Under the pieces are notes generated by a model. The model ran no database searches and was not told where the DNA came from. It saw only the letters and a list, made by a program, of their open reading frames with translations. A program made the translations under genes and the position numbers. From assembly GCA_024500155.1 (NCBI GenBank), contig CM044874.1:70293795-70357794 (forward strand): DNA of 64,000 bases, in the 5' to 3' direction. This document shows, in pieces, positions 10,826-24,074 of the stretch (positions are counted from its first letter, which is position 1; each line of letters starts with the position of its first letter). Origin of the DNA: Chenopodium formosanum. Lineage: Eukaryota; Streptophyta; Magnoliopsida; Caryophyllales; Amaranthaceae.

Positions 10826-11520
10826 CGCCTCGGCATGCCTAGCTGAGGGCTATGCCTCTAGCTATCATCTCCTCGATATGACCAGTCGAGGGATATGCTT
10901 CTATTAACCATCTCGGCATGCCTAGTTGAGGGTTATGCCTCTAGTATCTCCTCGGCCTTCTCGACATGCCTAGCCGAGGGTTATGACTTTATCATCTCCT
11001 CGGTATGCCTAGCCGAGGGATATGCTTCCATTAACCATCTCGGCATGCCTAGTTGAGGGTTATGCTTCTATCATCTCCTCGTCATGCCTAGCCAACTATG
11101 CCTCTATCATCTCCTCGACATGCTTAGCCTAGGGATATGCTTATATCAACCGCCGTTGAAGGTTATGCTTCCATTATCTCTTCAGCATGCTTAGCCAAGG
11201 GATATGCATCTATCAACCTCCTCGGCATGCCTAGTCGAGGGTTATGTTTCTATCATCTCCTCGACATGCTTAGCCTAGGGATATGCTTATATCAACCGCC
11301 GTTGAAGGCTATGCTTTCATTATCTCCTCAGCATGCTTAGCCGGGGGCTATTCTTCTATCAACCTCCTCAGCATGCCTTATCGAGGGCTATGCCTCTATC
11401 GTCTCCTTGGCATGCCTAGCCGAGGGCTATGCTTCTATCATCCCCTCGACATGCCTAGCCGAGGGATATGCTTCTATTAAGCCCTCGGTATGCCAAGCCG
11501 ACTTAACATTCCTAGCTAAG
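10826..11520 (+). repeat. Minisatellite of CTCGGCATGCCTAGCCGAG hairpins
   Basis: Roughly a dozen degenerate units, each with the 6-bp-arm palindrome CTCGGC...GCCGAG, followed by ggctatgcttctatcatctc. Unit spacing is about 40-80 bp. Open frames here are by-products. Confidence 0.7.
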
Positions 11521-12004
11521 GGTAATGCTAAGGTGCAAGCATCCCTCTTGAAGATGAACTTTACAAGATCAAGGAGGTCATTCACTCAAGGGTCTTCCAC
11601 TCACAAGTTCCAAATAGAAAGGTACTCAGCTATCCTTCCCCATCTATCATGAATATCTACAAGTTGGAGCCTGCAACCGATATGCTTGGAATGCGGACTT
11701 AAGACGTTGTGTTTGAGCAACTTCTCAAATGACAATGATACCCTAGGGGCAATAAGAGTTTATACTAGAAGATATTTCTTTTAATAGTGCATCATTTTCA
11801 TTTTTCGGGTTGGTTATCTACATAGCTTCCTAAAGCTCTAAAATCTCGGGAGTTCATTATCTTCTCAAAAAGCACCGGGCCATCCTTTGTACAAGACACC
11901 CCGGGTCGCTAACTAACGTTATCAATAACAAATTTGTTCCAATGTTTGGGGCAAGATGCTAGCTTATACTCAATGTTTGAGATAGTGTCCTGGCAAATCG
12001 CTTA

Positions 12005-12500
12005 AATAACAAATGGCTCGTTTAGCCCTCAGCCTATCCTAAAAGATGGGATACCCCAGCTCTCATACATCTTTAACTTTGGGCTCCATTAGCCCCTCAT
12101 CCTATCCCAAAAGTTGGGATAGCCTACCTCTTATACATCTAAAACTTAGGGTTCGTTCAACCCTCGACCTATCCCAAAAGTTGGGATAACCTACATCTCA
12201 TACATATAAAACAAGGGGCTCATTTAGCCCTCAAACTATCTCAAGATTTGGGATAACGTACTTCTCCTCGACCTATCCTAAAATTTGGGATAGCCTAGCT
12301 CTCATACATATATAACAAGGGGCTCGTTTAGCCCTCAACCTATCTCGAGATTTGGGATAACGTACTTCTCCTCGGCCTATCCTAAAAGTTGGGATAGTCT
12401 AGCTCTCATACATATATAACAAGGGGCTCGTTTAGCCCTCAATCTATCTCAAGATTGGGGATAATGTACTTCTACTCCGTCCCAAGCTTATCCCTATGAT
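12005..12500 (+). repeat. Minisatellite with GGGCTCGTTTAGCCCTCA units
   Basis: Six or so units of ggctcgtttagccctcaacc, cctatcctaaaagttgggat and agctctcatacatatataac. The later three are about 120 bp long and very similar. Non-coding. Confidence 0.7.
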
Positions 12501-12701
12501 TGGAATAGCATACCTCTCATCAAGCACACCCCGGGGACTAGCTTCTACAACATCAACAAAATTCAAAAGTTAGAAATAATCATCAAGCTTCAATTAGGAG
12601 AAAAATAATTATCTTGGGTTTGTGACAAACTCAAAAACAAGGCATACCCCAGGCACTCAACGTCGCTATCTAAGGCTCAGCTCCCGGCTTATCTATATCA
12701 C

Positions 12702-14103
12702 TGACAGGGTAAAGTCGTATCCCCTAATAAAAAATAATTACCTAAATCACTAACTAAGGTAGATAGGGAAGTAGGGTCGAACTCCACAGGGAAACAGGTC
12801 TTTTTAATTCTAGTTAATTAATATAATCTAAATTATCTAAGTAACCAATATTTTAAATGTGAATTCTATACTACGAAGAATGAGTTTAGGGAGAAAAGAA
12901 TCAATAATAAGGAAACCTAGGGTCACAGGTTCACCAATAATTAATATTCCGGGATAGAACGAAGTAATTAATAATTAACAATGAACAAATAACATGATTA
13001 ACAGGCTCTCGCAATTTATTAACCAACATAGATCTAACAGGCTCTCGCAATTTATTAGACCTAAGTTCCTATTAAAAATAGCCTTTAATATTAAATCAAC
13101 ATCTGCTCGACTCATGAATTCAATATTGCTAAACATTCACAATCAAATTACATCTGCTCGATTCATAATCTAATTGCAAAGAATTAAAATAATTCAATAG
13201 GAAATTATCATGCAATATCAACAATCAATAATATCAAACTATCCCTTCATATTAATTATGGATCCCCATAAACCCTAGAATTAAACTACTCACTAATCAT
13301 CATAACTAAACCAATCAAATAAATAATTAAGAACATAATCAAGAAAACAATTAAAATAGCTGAAATTAAAAAGGGAAGAAATTGTACCAAAATAAATCTG
13401 AAATTAATGAAGGAATTAAGAACAAGAGTTTAGAGAGAATTTAAGAGAGAGAAAAATACTAAATAGAGAGAGAAAGTCTAAGAGAAAGAGGTAAGTAAAT
13501 AATCCGTACAAAACGTATATATACTTCCCCTAAAACACGAATTAAACTAAGCTTAATCAGACTCTAGAAAAACACGCGCCCGATCGGGCGAAGGGGCGCC
13601 CGATCGGGCCCGCCTTTTTTACAACGCTCCTTCTAATGTGCTGCGCCCGATCGAGCCTACGCTCACCCGATCGGGCGCGCCTTTTCCTTGAGGGCACTCA
13701 TACGCGCATCTGCCCGATCGGGCGTTTGCTTGCCCGATCGGGCCCGGTCTTCATCTTCAAGGCTTAGACTTCGATTGGGCTAGATTTCTCGGCCCAATCC
13801 ATATTTCCTCTCGGGTCTCGAATACATGGTCCAATTGCCTCGTGATCCAAATAACCGAGCCCTTAGTCACCGGCTCTCACCGATCTTGGGCTCCAAAAGT
13901 GGTCGTGTCCTTCTAGCTTCCGTAGTCGATCCAATAAGGCCCGGGAAAATGCTCCAAGAGTGCAATTTCCTGTAAAATACAACTAAAACTACGAAAACAC
14001 TAGAACACACAAATTAGTAATAAAAGTGGCCCGAAAGAGCCAAAAACACTACTAATAATGACCACGGGACGGGGGTAAAACACTATATAAAATAGACATA
14101 TCA
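12702..14103 (-). mobile_element. Solo LTR with GCCCGATCGGGC cluster
   Basis: 1402 bp, minus-strand TGATATGTC...TACCCTGTCA, with perfect 5-bp duplication ATCAC (12697-12701 and 14104-14108). There is no internal body, so it is a solo LTR left by LTR-LTR recombination. A TATA box (tatatata, 13516-13523) lies on the minus strand. A GC block lies just upstream of it at 13575-13747. Confidence 0.85.
13575..13747. promoter_or_regulatory. GC block of GCCCGATCGGGC palindromes in the solo LTR
   Basis: Perfect 12-bp palindromes GCCCGATCGGGC recur, with degenerate gcccgatcgagc and cacccgatcgggc copies between them, arranged in pairs about 20 bp apart. The block starts 52 bp upstream (minus strand) of the TATA box at 13516-13523. 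It contrasts sharply with the AT-rich rest of the LTR. Confidence 0.6.
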
Positions 14104-14269
14104 ATCACCCCTCAACCTTGGGTAATTTTTAGCAAAGAGAATGCATGCCGAGATCTTGGCTAATAGACCCAGCTTGAGCACGCTCTTGATACTTGAAGCT
14201 AGGCCCTCGGCCTAGAGGAGGCCTCAACATGACAAGTCAAGCCCATCGGCATCTCCCAGCCTAAAGTTG

Positions 14270-15240
14270 ACTCTTTACTCCCTCCACTCGGCCTATTGAT
14301 TTATTCTCTCATTTAGGCCTCCATTCGCTCGGCCTATTTAATCACTCTCTCAACTTGGCCTCTATCCGCTTGGCCTATTCATCACCCTCTCAGCTTGGCC
14401 TCCCTCCTCTCGGCCTATTCAATCACTCTCTCAACTTGGCCTCCCTTCGCTCGGCCTATTAAGTCACTCTCTCAGCTTGGCCTCTATCCGCTTAGTCTAT
14501 TCATCACTATCTCATCTTGGTCTCCCTCCGCTCGGGCTATTCAATCACTCTCTCAACATCGTCTCCCTCTTCCAGAGGTATAAAGTTCTTGGGGTTATTT
14601 TGAAAGAGTACCTCGACTTGGGGTATAAAGCTTCTTGACTTTTTATTTCTTAAAGTTTTACCTCCTGGGGGTATAGGACACTTGGTTTATTTCTCAAGAT
14701 ACCTCCGCCTGGGGGTTAAAGCATTTGGTTTATTTCTCAAGGTACCTCCGCCTAGGGGTATAAAGCACTTGGTTTTAATCATAAAAGTACCTCAGTCTAG
14801 GGGTATGAAGCACTTGGTTTTGTTGTCAAAGCACCTCCGCCCCGGGGTACAAAGTTTCTTGGGTTTTTATTCTCAAAGTTCCTCCGGCTAGGGTACAAAA
14901 GTTCTCGGACTTCAGAAATGCCGAGAGCTAGGGGTAGCAACACCCCGGAGAGCATGCCCTCCTCTCACCTTAGCTCACTCCTCCCTCACCTAGGGGTGAC
15001 AATCAAACTACCTTAACACCCCGGAGAGCATGCCCTCTTCTCACTCTCACTCAATACTCCCTCACCCCGGGGTATAGCTCCCTCACCCCGGGGTATAGCT
15101 CTCCCTCTTACTCAATACTCCCTCACCCCGGGGTATAGCTCCCTCACCTCGGGGTATAGCTCTCCCTCTCACTCAATATTGCTCCCTCACCCCGGGGTAG
15201 CACACTCAATATTGCCTCACCCCGGGGTAACACCCAGCTA
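14270..15240 (+). repeat. Three successive minisatellites (CTCGGCCTA, GGGGTATAAAGC, CACCCCGGGGTA)
   Basis: 14270-14575: units of ctcggcctattcatcactct plus ctcagcttggcctcc, about 60 bp. 14575-14905: units of cctccgcctaggggtataaa plus gcacttggtttt. 14935-15240: units of ctccctcaccccggggtata. The CACCCCGGGGTA core is palindromic. Non-coding body of the outer LTR element. Confidence 0.7.
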
Positions 15241-16988
15241 AGCCGAAGTAAAACCTCACAAGAAACTCTCTCTCTCTCCGGCATTGCCCTGACTCACAGG
15301 TTCCTAAGGGGAAAAACTTAAAAACCCGAAGTAAAACCTCTTGGCACTGCCCATCAACCCTTTCGGCCTCACTAATCTTTCTCTCTCTCATGCCTCGCAA
15401 AAAATCTCACGCGCGCGGCTACCCTCTCGGCTAGCAGCACAAAAAATCACCAAGTAAAAACCAAAACACTTAAGCTCTCTCCTTGACTTACCTCACCTCA
15501 AAGCCTAAGTTAAACCCAAAGCTCTCAACTATGTTTTCTCTCCCAAACATCTCTCACCCTCGCGCACCTCGGCATCTCTCGGCACCTTTCGCTCTCCTCG
15601 GCATGACCGAGCTAACCGAGCACATCCCTCCGCTTTCACTTTACTTGGGTTTTCACAAGAATTCTCAATAGGTGACCCCCTCGGCCTAGCAAGCCCAGCC
15701 GAGCCCTCGGCTCTTCTCAGCTCTCTCTCTCCTCACTCACTCATTCGGCCTGAAATACCCCTAGGCCGTCATCCCTCACCCTTTCGGCCAACATTAAAAC
15801 CTTCAGGCCTCACATCCCTCTCTCACCTTAGCCGAGCGCTCAGCACGCGCCCGCAGCTCCCTTGGCCTCACACCCCTTTGACACAGAACTCGAAGGCAAA
15901 ACTCGAGTAAAACCCAAAACCCCCTCGGCCTCCGCACAGCTACCCCCTCGGCACATACGCCTAATCCCGTCAGCCGCACAATGACCCCCTCGGACATGCG
16001 TCTACCCTCTCGGCCAAGAGCAAGCCTCAGCTCCTCTCACTCTCGCGCCTCCCTCAACTAAGGATACCTAAGGGTCTGAATGCTCAACCCTTTCGGCTCT
16101 CTCGCATCACTAGCAGCCCTCAACCCTTTCGACTCTCTCCCTTATCACACCTCCCACCCGTATTTCTCTCCTAACCCCGGGCTGCCCTCCGCATGCCGCG
16201 CACCACGCACCCCCTCGGTGCGCCGGACACCCAGAAAGTAATGCAGGACACCCCCTCAGCCCTCGGCTCTCCCTCACATCACTCGGCAGTACCAGGAAAA
16301 ACCCCTCAAAAATCAAACACAAACCCATAATTCGAAAAACCAATTATAACACCCCTAGCCGATGAACACCGATTGATGTGACTTGAACACTCAAACTCTC
16401 AAGAACTTGGGAGAAAGTTGGGAGAATTTTTAAGAATTTTCTCTAAGGCAAATGAGAAATGAAAAGCAAGTAGTGTGAAGGGGGAGTTCATATGTTCAAA
16501 GCTAAGGAGATGACAATTCCTCAAAACCCTGGTTCAAATGGGCCTAAGTGATCCTTGATCCCAGAAAGTCACCATTGAAGGATTAAGCTTAATTACCAGT
16601 TAGCAGGGAATCATCATCAGATTGTCTCTAGAAATCCCTAGCTCATTAAAAATGAAGATTATGCCTTCAGCAAAATACATGGAGCTCAACCTGAAGAAAA
16701 TATTCTGAAAATGGAAATTTCATCGGTTACCCCTAAGCCATCATCAGGCTTAGCCCTCAAAACTGCTCAATCATCTGAATTAAAGTACCTTCTATGCATT
16801 GCTTGGGGCTGGTACCCTTGCAAGTCGCTTGGGGCTCTTTTTAGCCCTCGGATACCCTTGGGGCTCGTTTTAGTCCTCAGGTACGCCTCGGGATTTACTT
16901 CAGCATATGTGACAACTTCTCTCATCTATATTCCGCGTGATATCCGAACTTCATGCGATCTCGTTCCCACATCACGCGTGGGGCTAAA
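15241..16988 (+). other. C/T-rich non-coding tail of the outer LTR element
   Basis: Imperfect ccctcggcc-type repeats to about 16300, then unique sequence up to the 3' LTR. Open frames on both strands have repeat-driven composition and no recognisable domain. The purine stretch gtggggctaaa ends right before the 3' LTR and may be the polypurine tract. Confidence 0.5.
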
Positions 16989-17365
16989 TGTTTGGGCCTA
17001 GTCCATTGTCCTAAGCCCAGTGACCCGAAATTACGAAAATACCTCTCCATGATCCAACCCATCATTAGTCAGAGCAAAGTACGGATTTACCCCTAATCTA
17101 TCCAATTAAGTACAACTTCTGCCACCTGAAAGTACATTTATAAATAGCTCTCCAATCATTGATGATGGTAACTTTTTCCTAATTCTCTAATCTTCTCTCT
17201 CTACTTTCTCTCTCTAGAAAGTACATTCGCTGACTTAAGCATCGGAGGGGCTTTCCCGGGTCACACCTTCGGGGCAGTTAACCTTCTTTCTCTTTTGCAG
17301 GCCTAGCTCTCGCACAGCAAGGCATAACTGAGGGACATTCGGACAATCATTGGACATAGCTCTAG
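16989..17365 (+). repeat. 3' LTR of the outer element, left part
   Basis: Matches 9783-10160 of the 5' LTR with mostly C-to-T/G-to-A differences. It is interrupted at TCTAG by the 17366-28570 array; the remaining 59 bp are at 28576-28634. Confidence 0.85.
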
Positions 17366-19578
17366 TGTAACACCCCAAAATCTCCCTCTACGGAAATACC
17401 AGTATAATACGTATAATTATACCGTAGAGATAGACTTGGGCGTATTACCGCCGCGTGATTACGCAAGGCTACTCAAAATACTTAACTCAATACCAAAAAC
17501 TTGCAGCGGAAACTCAACTTTCTTTTATTAATACTTATGAAAATAGTAACATTGTTATGAGTACTCTAAATAAAGACAAGACCAACATTTCTAAACTAGG
17601 TGAAGCAAATCCCGGGACTCCCATATGCTCATTCATGACTCCACCTGAAAATAGTCGACACTGCTTACCATTACGGTAAACAGGGCGAACCAAAACAAAT
17701 AGAAAATACAGATTAGCAAAATATGCTAAGTACGATAAGTGCAAGATAATGTAAACTCAATTTATTTGCAAACATGCTTTTAAAATCGATTCCAATAAAT
17801 AATCCACTAATTCCAAAACTCATGATTCAAAACCAATTCCAATGATTCAACATTCAAAATAATTGATAAACCAATTCCTTTAAAAATCCAATTCCTTTTT
17901 GAACCAATTTCTTTAAATTCAATTCCTCACCCAAGTGTGCACACCCCCCAAGCTAGTCTCCTTATATTACAAGGCTATTCTTGAGGAAAGACCCGGTCAT
18001 ACAAAGTCCAAGGCCTTATCAATAAACCAAATCCGCATAGTGGGATTACCAACCTGCTTATAAAGCATTAATAATAATAATAATAATTCAATGGTTCAAT
18101 AAATCCTTTTAAGATCCAACAAATCCAATATAATTCAAACTCCTTTTTGATGAATCCACACACTTTCAAAATCAAAACATTTTAAATAAATACTTGAGAA
18201 TAAAATCTCATATTAATAGCTTTCCAAAATTAATAACTCTTCCTTGAAAAACCTTTTAATTAATTCAACAAACCTTTTAAAAATCAAATTATTTAAACAC
18301 AATAAGTAATTCAAACCATTTAAAACATGATTTAAAAACCAAAATACTTTTATCAATACCTCCAAACATGATTTATTTCAAAATCATAATTCAAATCAAT
18401 TTAATTCAATCACCAATCAAATAAAATAAAACATGTTATTCAAACCAATCACTTTCAAAGGTATCTAGCCACCTAACGTACCTTGATCCTTGCTTAGCTA
18501 TACACACCAAAAGAACCTCAAGAATCTTGGTCGAACACACCCTACAAATAAATATAACCTTAATCAATATAAGGTTAACAAATAATTAAAAACCCCCAAC
18601 TATGTGTACACGAACCTTTTAATTAATTTCTCATAAATATCATTAAAAATATGATTTTATATAATTAAAACTACTCATAATAATTTTTATAAATCCCTCC
18701 ATAATAAAAATAATAATAATTGAATAAGAGAAGAGAAGAAGAAAGAGAAGAATTGGATTTGCGTAGGAAATAATAGACAGAACTTTCAGAGGCTATAACT
18801 CCTTTGATATAGCTCGGAATTGGGTGATTCTTGAGCCTAACCTCAAGGACTTTTCAAGAGGAACAACTTTCTGTGAAACGTCTATACCCCAAAAACTGAG
18901 CAGAAATGCCCGAAAATTGGCTTCAAAGATAAACGGGATGATTTGTGTAAAATTGAGGAGAAGAAAAGAAGAGAATTGGTGTGAAGAATGTGAGAGGTAT
19001 GAAGGGGTATTTATAGGCTAGGATGTAGAAAGGATAGAGTTTAAGGTGTGATATGATTACTAGAAAATGTGATAAGTTTTTGGGGTTGTTAAGGTACTTG
19101 AATCAAATTAAGTCTAGATTAATAGTTGGGTTAAAAGATAAGAAAATTTAAATGGATATACATATGGTTGGGAGAAGAAAGATAGGAACAAAATGGGATA
19201 ATGAAGAAGAAAATTAGAGGATAATTTAAAATATAATAATTAACAAACTAAAGTGATAACAATCAATAATAATAAAATAATTGAATAAATAAATATTTTA
19301 GATAATATCAAAATTAGTTAAATACATAATGTATATTAAATATTTCTCTTGAAATAGTTAGTAAAATATGGACCAACCTTAAAAAGATAATTAAACCTAT
19401 ATTATTAATTTAGAAATCCAAAAATAATTAATTATTCAAATGATTAAATACTTATATTTGGCGCTAAAATTCAAATATTATTTTGGCCCCAAATAATGAA
19501 ATTACTAAAATACCCTTTTTATAAAATAATTCTTAATTAATTAATTATAAAATACGTATGAAAATACGGGGTATTACA
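17366..19578 (-). repeat. LTR 1 of the array
   Basis: 2213 bp. A TATA box (ctataaata on minus) lies at 19007-19015. Its small plus-strand frames are antisense to the LTR and repeat identically in all three LTRs. Confidence 0.9.
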
Positions 19579-21861
19579 ATCTACCCCCCTTAAAATAAGT
19601 TTCGACCCGAAACTTAGCCAAAAGAAACGATAATCATTTTGAAATTATTGGTTCATGCACAATCCTAACTTGACTCAAGACTCCAACCAAACTCAAGTAA
19701 GACTCGAAATCACTCAAAAATGACTTGAAAAGCAAACGCGCGAAACTCTATCGCCCTCTATCCCCCTTAAAAGGAGTTACGCCCTCGTAACTCGATCAAC
19801 ACTGCAACTCATTAAATAAATCAACTATATTAACAATTTATCAACAATCATCTATCAAAATAAGGAAAACCAGAAAGTTTCAAATATCCAAAGAGCTTAG
19901 GTTAAAATGATTTGAATACGAATAAAAGTAGTGAGTAAACTCGAAAAATATTTTTATAAGTCATTGGAAAATAATTTAAAATACTTACATTAGGAGAAAT
20001 TGTTGTAAAAGTCTCGTATATATATAATTACAAAGTATGAACTGAAATAAAAATATTTAATAAAAGATTTTAAAAGATCTATGAAAATTTTCAATCCAAA
20101 CAACTATTTAGAAACAAAGAATACAAAACTTTATTTTGAAAATTGTGTATTTGAAAATTCATTTTGCATACTTGTAATAAAATACTTGTTTCAATAAAAG
20201 TCTTACTTTTTCATAAAGAAACTCAATAATCACATATTCAACTTCATAGCAAACACTGTCATGGGTACTAAGCATAAAAGGAACACATCTTATCTTGACC
20301 CTCTTATTGCTCATAGATTAGCAACTTGTCTCAAGGTATCCTCCAAAAGTATTAACAACTTCCCTTACAAATTCATAAATCCTGGTAATACATCCTTAAA
20401 TAGTAGTCATTAGCTCTTGGTTACTTCATAATACTTCGTTTTAAACATTTAAAAACTCGATCATCTTTTCTCATAACTTCAAATTCCTCAATCTGGTTGT
20501 TATAATCCATAACTCATCTTTAAGGTAATTCATTTATAACTCAATGCGATCATTGATTATTTCATTATTAATAACTTCTCTATATCAATTAACTTTGCCA
20601 CCAACCCTTAGAGTAAAATCCTTTAAGTAACTATCCAAACAATCATTCCTTTAACTAACTTCAATAAATCCCTTCACAAGCTAAGGTATTATTTCTTCAA
20701 AATAAACTTCGATTTAAAACAAATTCCTTTATCTCAAATACACCCTTCCACTTGAATTGACTCAAAATCCTCTAACTTTTGTATTAAGCTTCTTCAAAGA
20801 TTCAACCATCATACATTTTACTTTGAATAATAACCACAATACTCATCCTCACACCATTTGGATATTTTCCACCATTAGATACAAACTATCATAAATTAAT
20901 GCTAATATCCAATTCGTACCTCCCAAAAATACATACCTTACTCATACAGGACTAGTTTAACTTATCAATACCACAAATAATATTTCCTTGATCAACATAA
21001 AGCATATTCCAAAAATTAGGAAAGACTTGATAACACAAATCCTCCAAATATTCATGATAACAATCCAAAATAACAACTCATTTATCCCGTAGAAGTCATC
21101 AAATCCTTTAATCTCAAAAAAACAAATCAACCATATTGACCACATGTAACACTAGTATGATCCAAATACTTGCCACATATCACATAAAGGGTTAAGGCCA
21201 GAGTGACAATTCCAGTTATGAACTCACTAACTGTGACTCCATTATCTTTCAAGTAATGTAAGTTAAATTAATTCTGTTTCATTTCATCAAACATTTTCAT
21301 CTGTTTCATACACACATGCAAAACAATTAATTCAATGTCGAATCAATTCAATTCAAAATCCATTTGCAATAAGCAATTCATAACTCAATAAACCAAGCAT
21401 AACTCAAGATCACCCAACCATGGGTAATAACTCAAAGATTTCGGACCTCTTGACCATTCCCTAAGGTGTTTCAACACCAACTTTAATGCACACATAATCG
21501 CATACTCAAGTTTCAAATAATTTCAATTCTTTTAATTTTCGAAAATAATAGATATGTACTTGAATCATGATTATAGGACGGTCGAGCCCGCGTCTCCCAG
21601 GAAAGTTACCTACGACGTTGAGGCGAGCCTTTCCTAGACAGAGAGTCGTACCCATTATAGGCCTCCGTAGAGAACTCGAGCATACCTTTCTCATTCATCT
21701 TTCCACAAATAGGAAAATAGTTTTATATAAAAATAATGCTTTTGACTCTCACACAAATGCGAAACTCTATCTATCCTATATGTCCTTCTTAAGTCTACCC
21801 ACAATTTTTATTATTACTCCACTTTTAATCTTTTTTAGGACCGTTGAATCTGATACCACTT
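19579..21861 (-). other. Body 1 of the array (non-coding)
   Basis: 2283 bp between PPT (19579-19591) and primer site (21849-21858). AT-rich, with no frame above about 100 codons and no recognised domain on either strand. Confidence 0.8.
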
Positions 21862-24074
21862 TGTAACACCCCCAAATCTCCCTCTACGGAAATACCAGTA
21901 TAATACGTATAATTATACCGTAGAGATAGACTTGGGCGTATTACCGCCGCGTGATTACGCAAGGCTACTCAAAATACTTAACTCAATACCAAAAACTTGC
22001 AGCGGAAACTCAACTTTCTTTTATTAATACTTATGAAAATAGTAACATTGTTATGAGTACTCTAAATAAAGACAAGACCAACATTTCTAAACTAGGTGAA
22101 GCAAATCCCGGGACTCCCATATGCTCATTCATGACTCCACCTGAAAATAGTCGACACTGCTTACCATTACGGTAAACAGGGCGAACCAAAACAAATAGAA
22201 AATACAGATTAGCAAAATATGCTAAGTACGATAAGTGCAAGATAATGTAAACTCAATTTATTTGCAAACATGCTTTTAAAATCGATTCCAATAAATAATC
22301 CACTAATTCCAAAACTCATGATTCAAAACCAATTCCAATGATTCAACATTCAAAATAATTGATAAACCAATTCCTTTAAAAATCCAATTCCTTTTTGAAC
22401 CAATTTCTTTAAATTCAATTCCTCACCCAAGTGTGCACACCCCCCAAGCTAGTCTCCTTATATTACAAGGCTATTCTTGAGGAAAGACCCGGTCATACAA
22501 AGTCCAAGGCCTTATCAATAAACCAAATCCGCATAGTGGGATTACCAACCTGCTTATAAAGCATTAATAATAATAATAATAATTCAATGGTTCAATAAAT
22601 CCTTTTAAGATCCAACAAATCCAATATAATTCAAACTCCTTTTTGATGAATCCACACACTTTCAAAATCAAAACATTTTAAATAAATACTTGAGAATAAA
22701 ATCTCATATTAATAGCTTTCCAAAATTAATAACTCTTCCTTGAAAAACCTTTTAATTAATTCAACAAACCTTTTAAAAATCAAATTATTTAAACACAATA
22801 AGTAATTCAAACCATTTAAAACATGATTTAAAAACCAAAATACTTTTATCAATACCTCCAAACATGATTTATTTCAAAATCATAATTCAAATCAATTTAA
22901 TTCAATCACCAATCAAATAAAATAAAACATGTTATTCAAACCAATCACTTTCAAAGGTATCTAGCCACCTAACGTACCTTGATCCTTGCTTAGCTATACA
23001 CACCAAAAGAACCTCAAGAATCTTGGTCGAACACACCCTACAAATAAATATAACCTTAATCAATATAAGGTTAACAAATAATTAAAAACCCCCAACTATG
23101 TGTACACGAACCTTTTAATTAATTTCTCATAAATATCATTAAAAATATGATTTTATATAATTAAAACTACTCATAATAATTTTTATAAATCCCTCCATAA
23201 TAAAAATAATAATAATTGAATAAGAGAAGAGAAGAAGAAAGAGAAGAATTGGATTTGCGTAGGAAATAATAGACAGAACTTTCAGAGGCTATAACTCCTT
23301 TGATATAGCTCGGAATTGGGTGATTCTTGAGCCTAACCTCAAGGACTTTTCAAGAGGAACAACTTTCTGTGAAACGTCTATACCCCAAAAACTGAGCAGA
23401 AATGCCCGAAAATTGGCTTCAAAGATAAACGGGATGATTTGTGTAAAATTGAGGAGAAGAAAAGAAGAGAATTGGTGTGAAGAATGTGAGAGGTATGAAG
23501 GGGTATTTATAGGCTAGGATGTAGAAAGGATAGAGTTTAAGGTGTGATATGATTACTAGAAAATGTGATAAGTTTTTGGGGTTGTTAAGGTACTTGAATC
23601 AAATTAAGTCTAGATTAATAGTTGGGTTAAAAGATAAGAAAATTTAAATGGATATACATATGGTTGGGAGAAGAAAGATAGGAACAAAATGGGATAATGA
23701 AGAAGAAAATTAGAGGATAATTTAAAATATAATAATTAACAAACTAAAGTGATAACAATCAATAATAATAAAATAATTGAATAAATAAATATTTTAGATA
23801 ATATCAAAATTAGTTAAATACATAATGTATATTAAATATTTCTCTTGAAATAGTTAGTAAAATATGGACCAACCTTAAAAAGATAATTAAACCTATATTA
23901 TTAATTTAGAAATCCAAAAATAATTAATTATTCAAATGATTAAATACTTATATTTGGCGCTAAAATTCAAATATTATTTTGGCCCCAAATAATGAAATTA
24001 CTAAAATACCCTTTTTATAAAATAATTCTTAATTAATTAATTATAAAATACGTATGAAAATACGGGGTATTACA
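21862..24074 (-). repeat. LTR 2 of the array (shared middle LTR)
   Basis: Acts as the 5' LTR for one body and the 3' LTR for the other. It differs from LTR 1 at the start (cacccccaaa against caccccaaaa). No indels are seen. Confidence 0.9.

Noticed and set aside
15206..16343. Minus-strand Arg/Gly-rich frames
   Set aside because: Reverse complement of CCCTCGGCC-type repeats; no domain.
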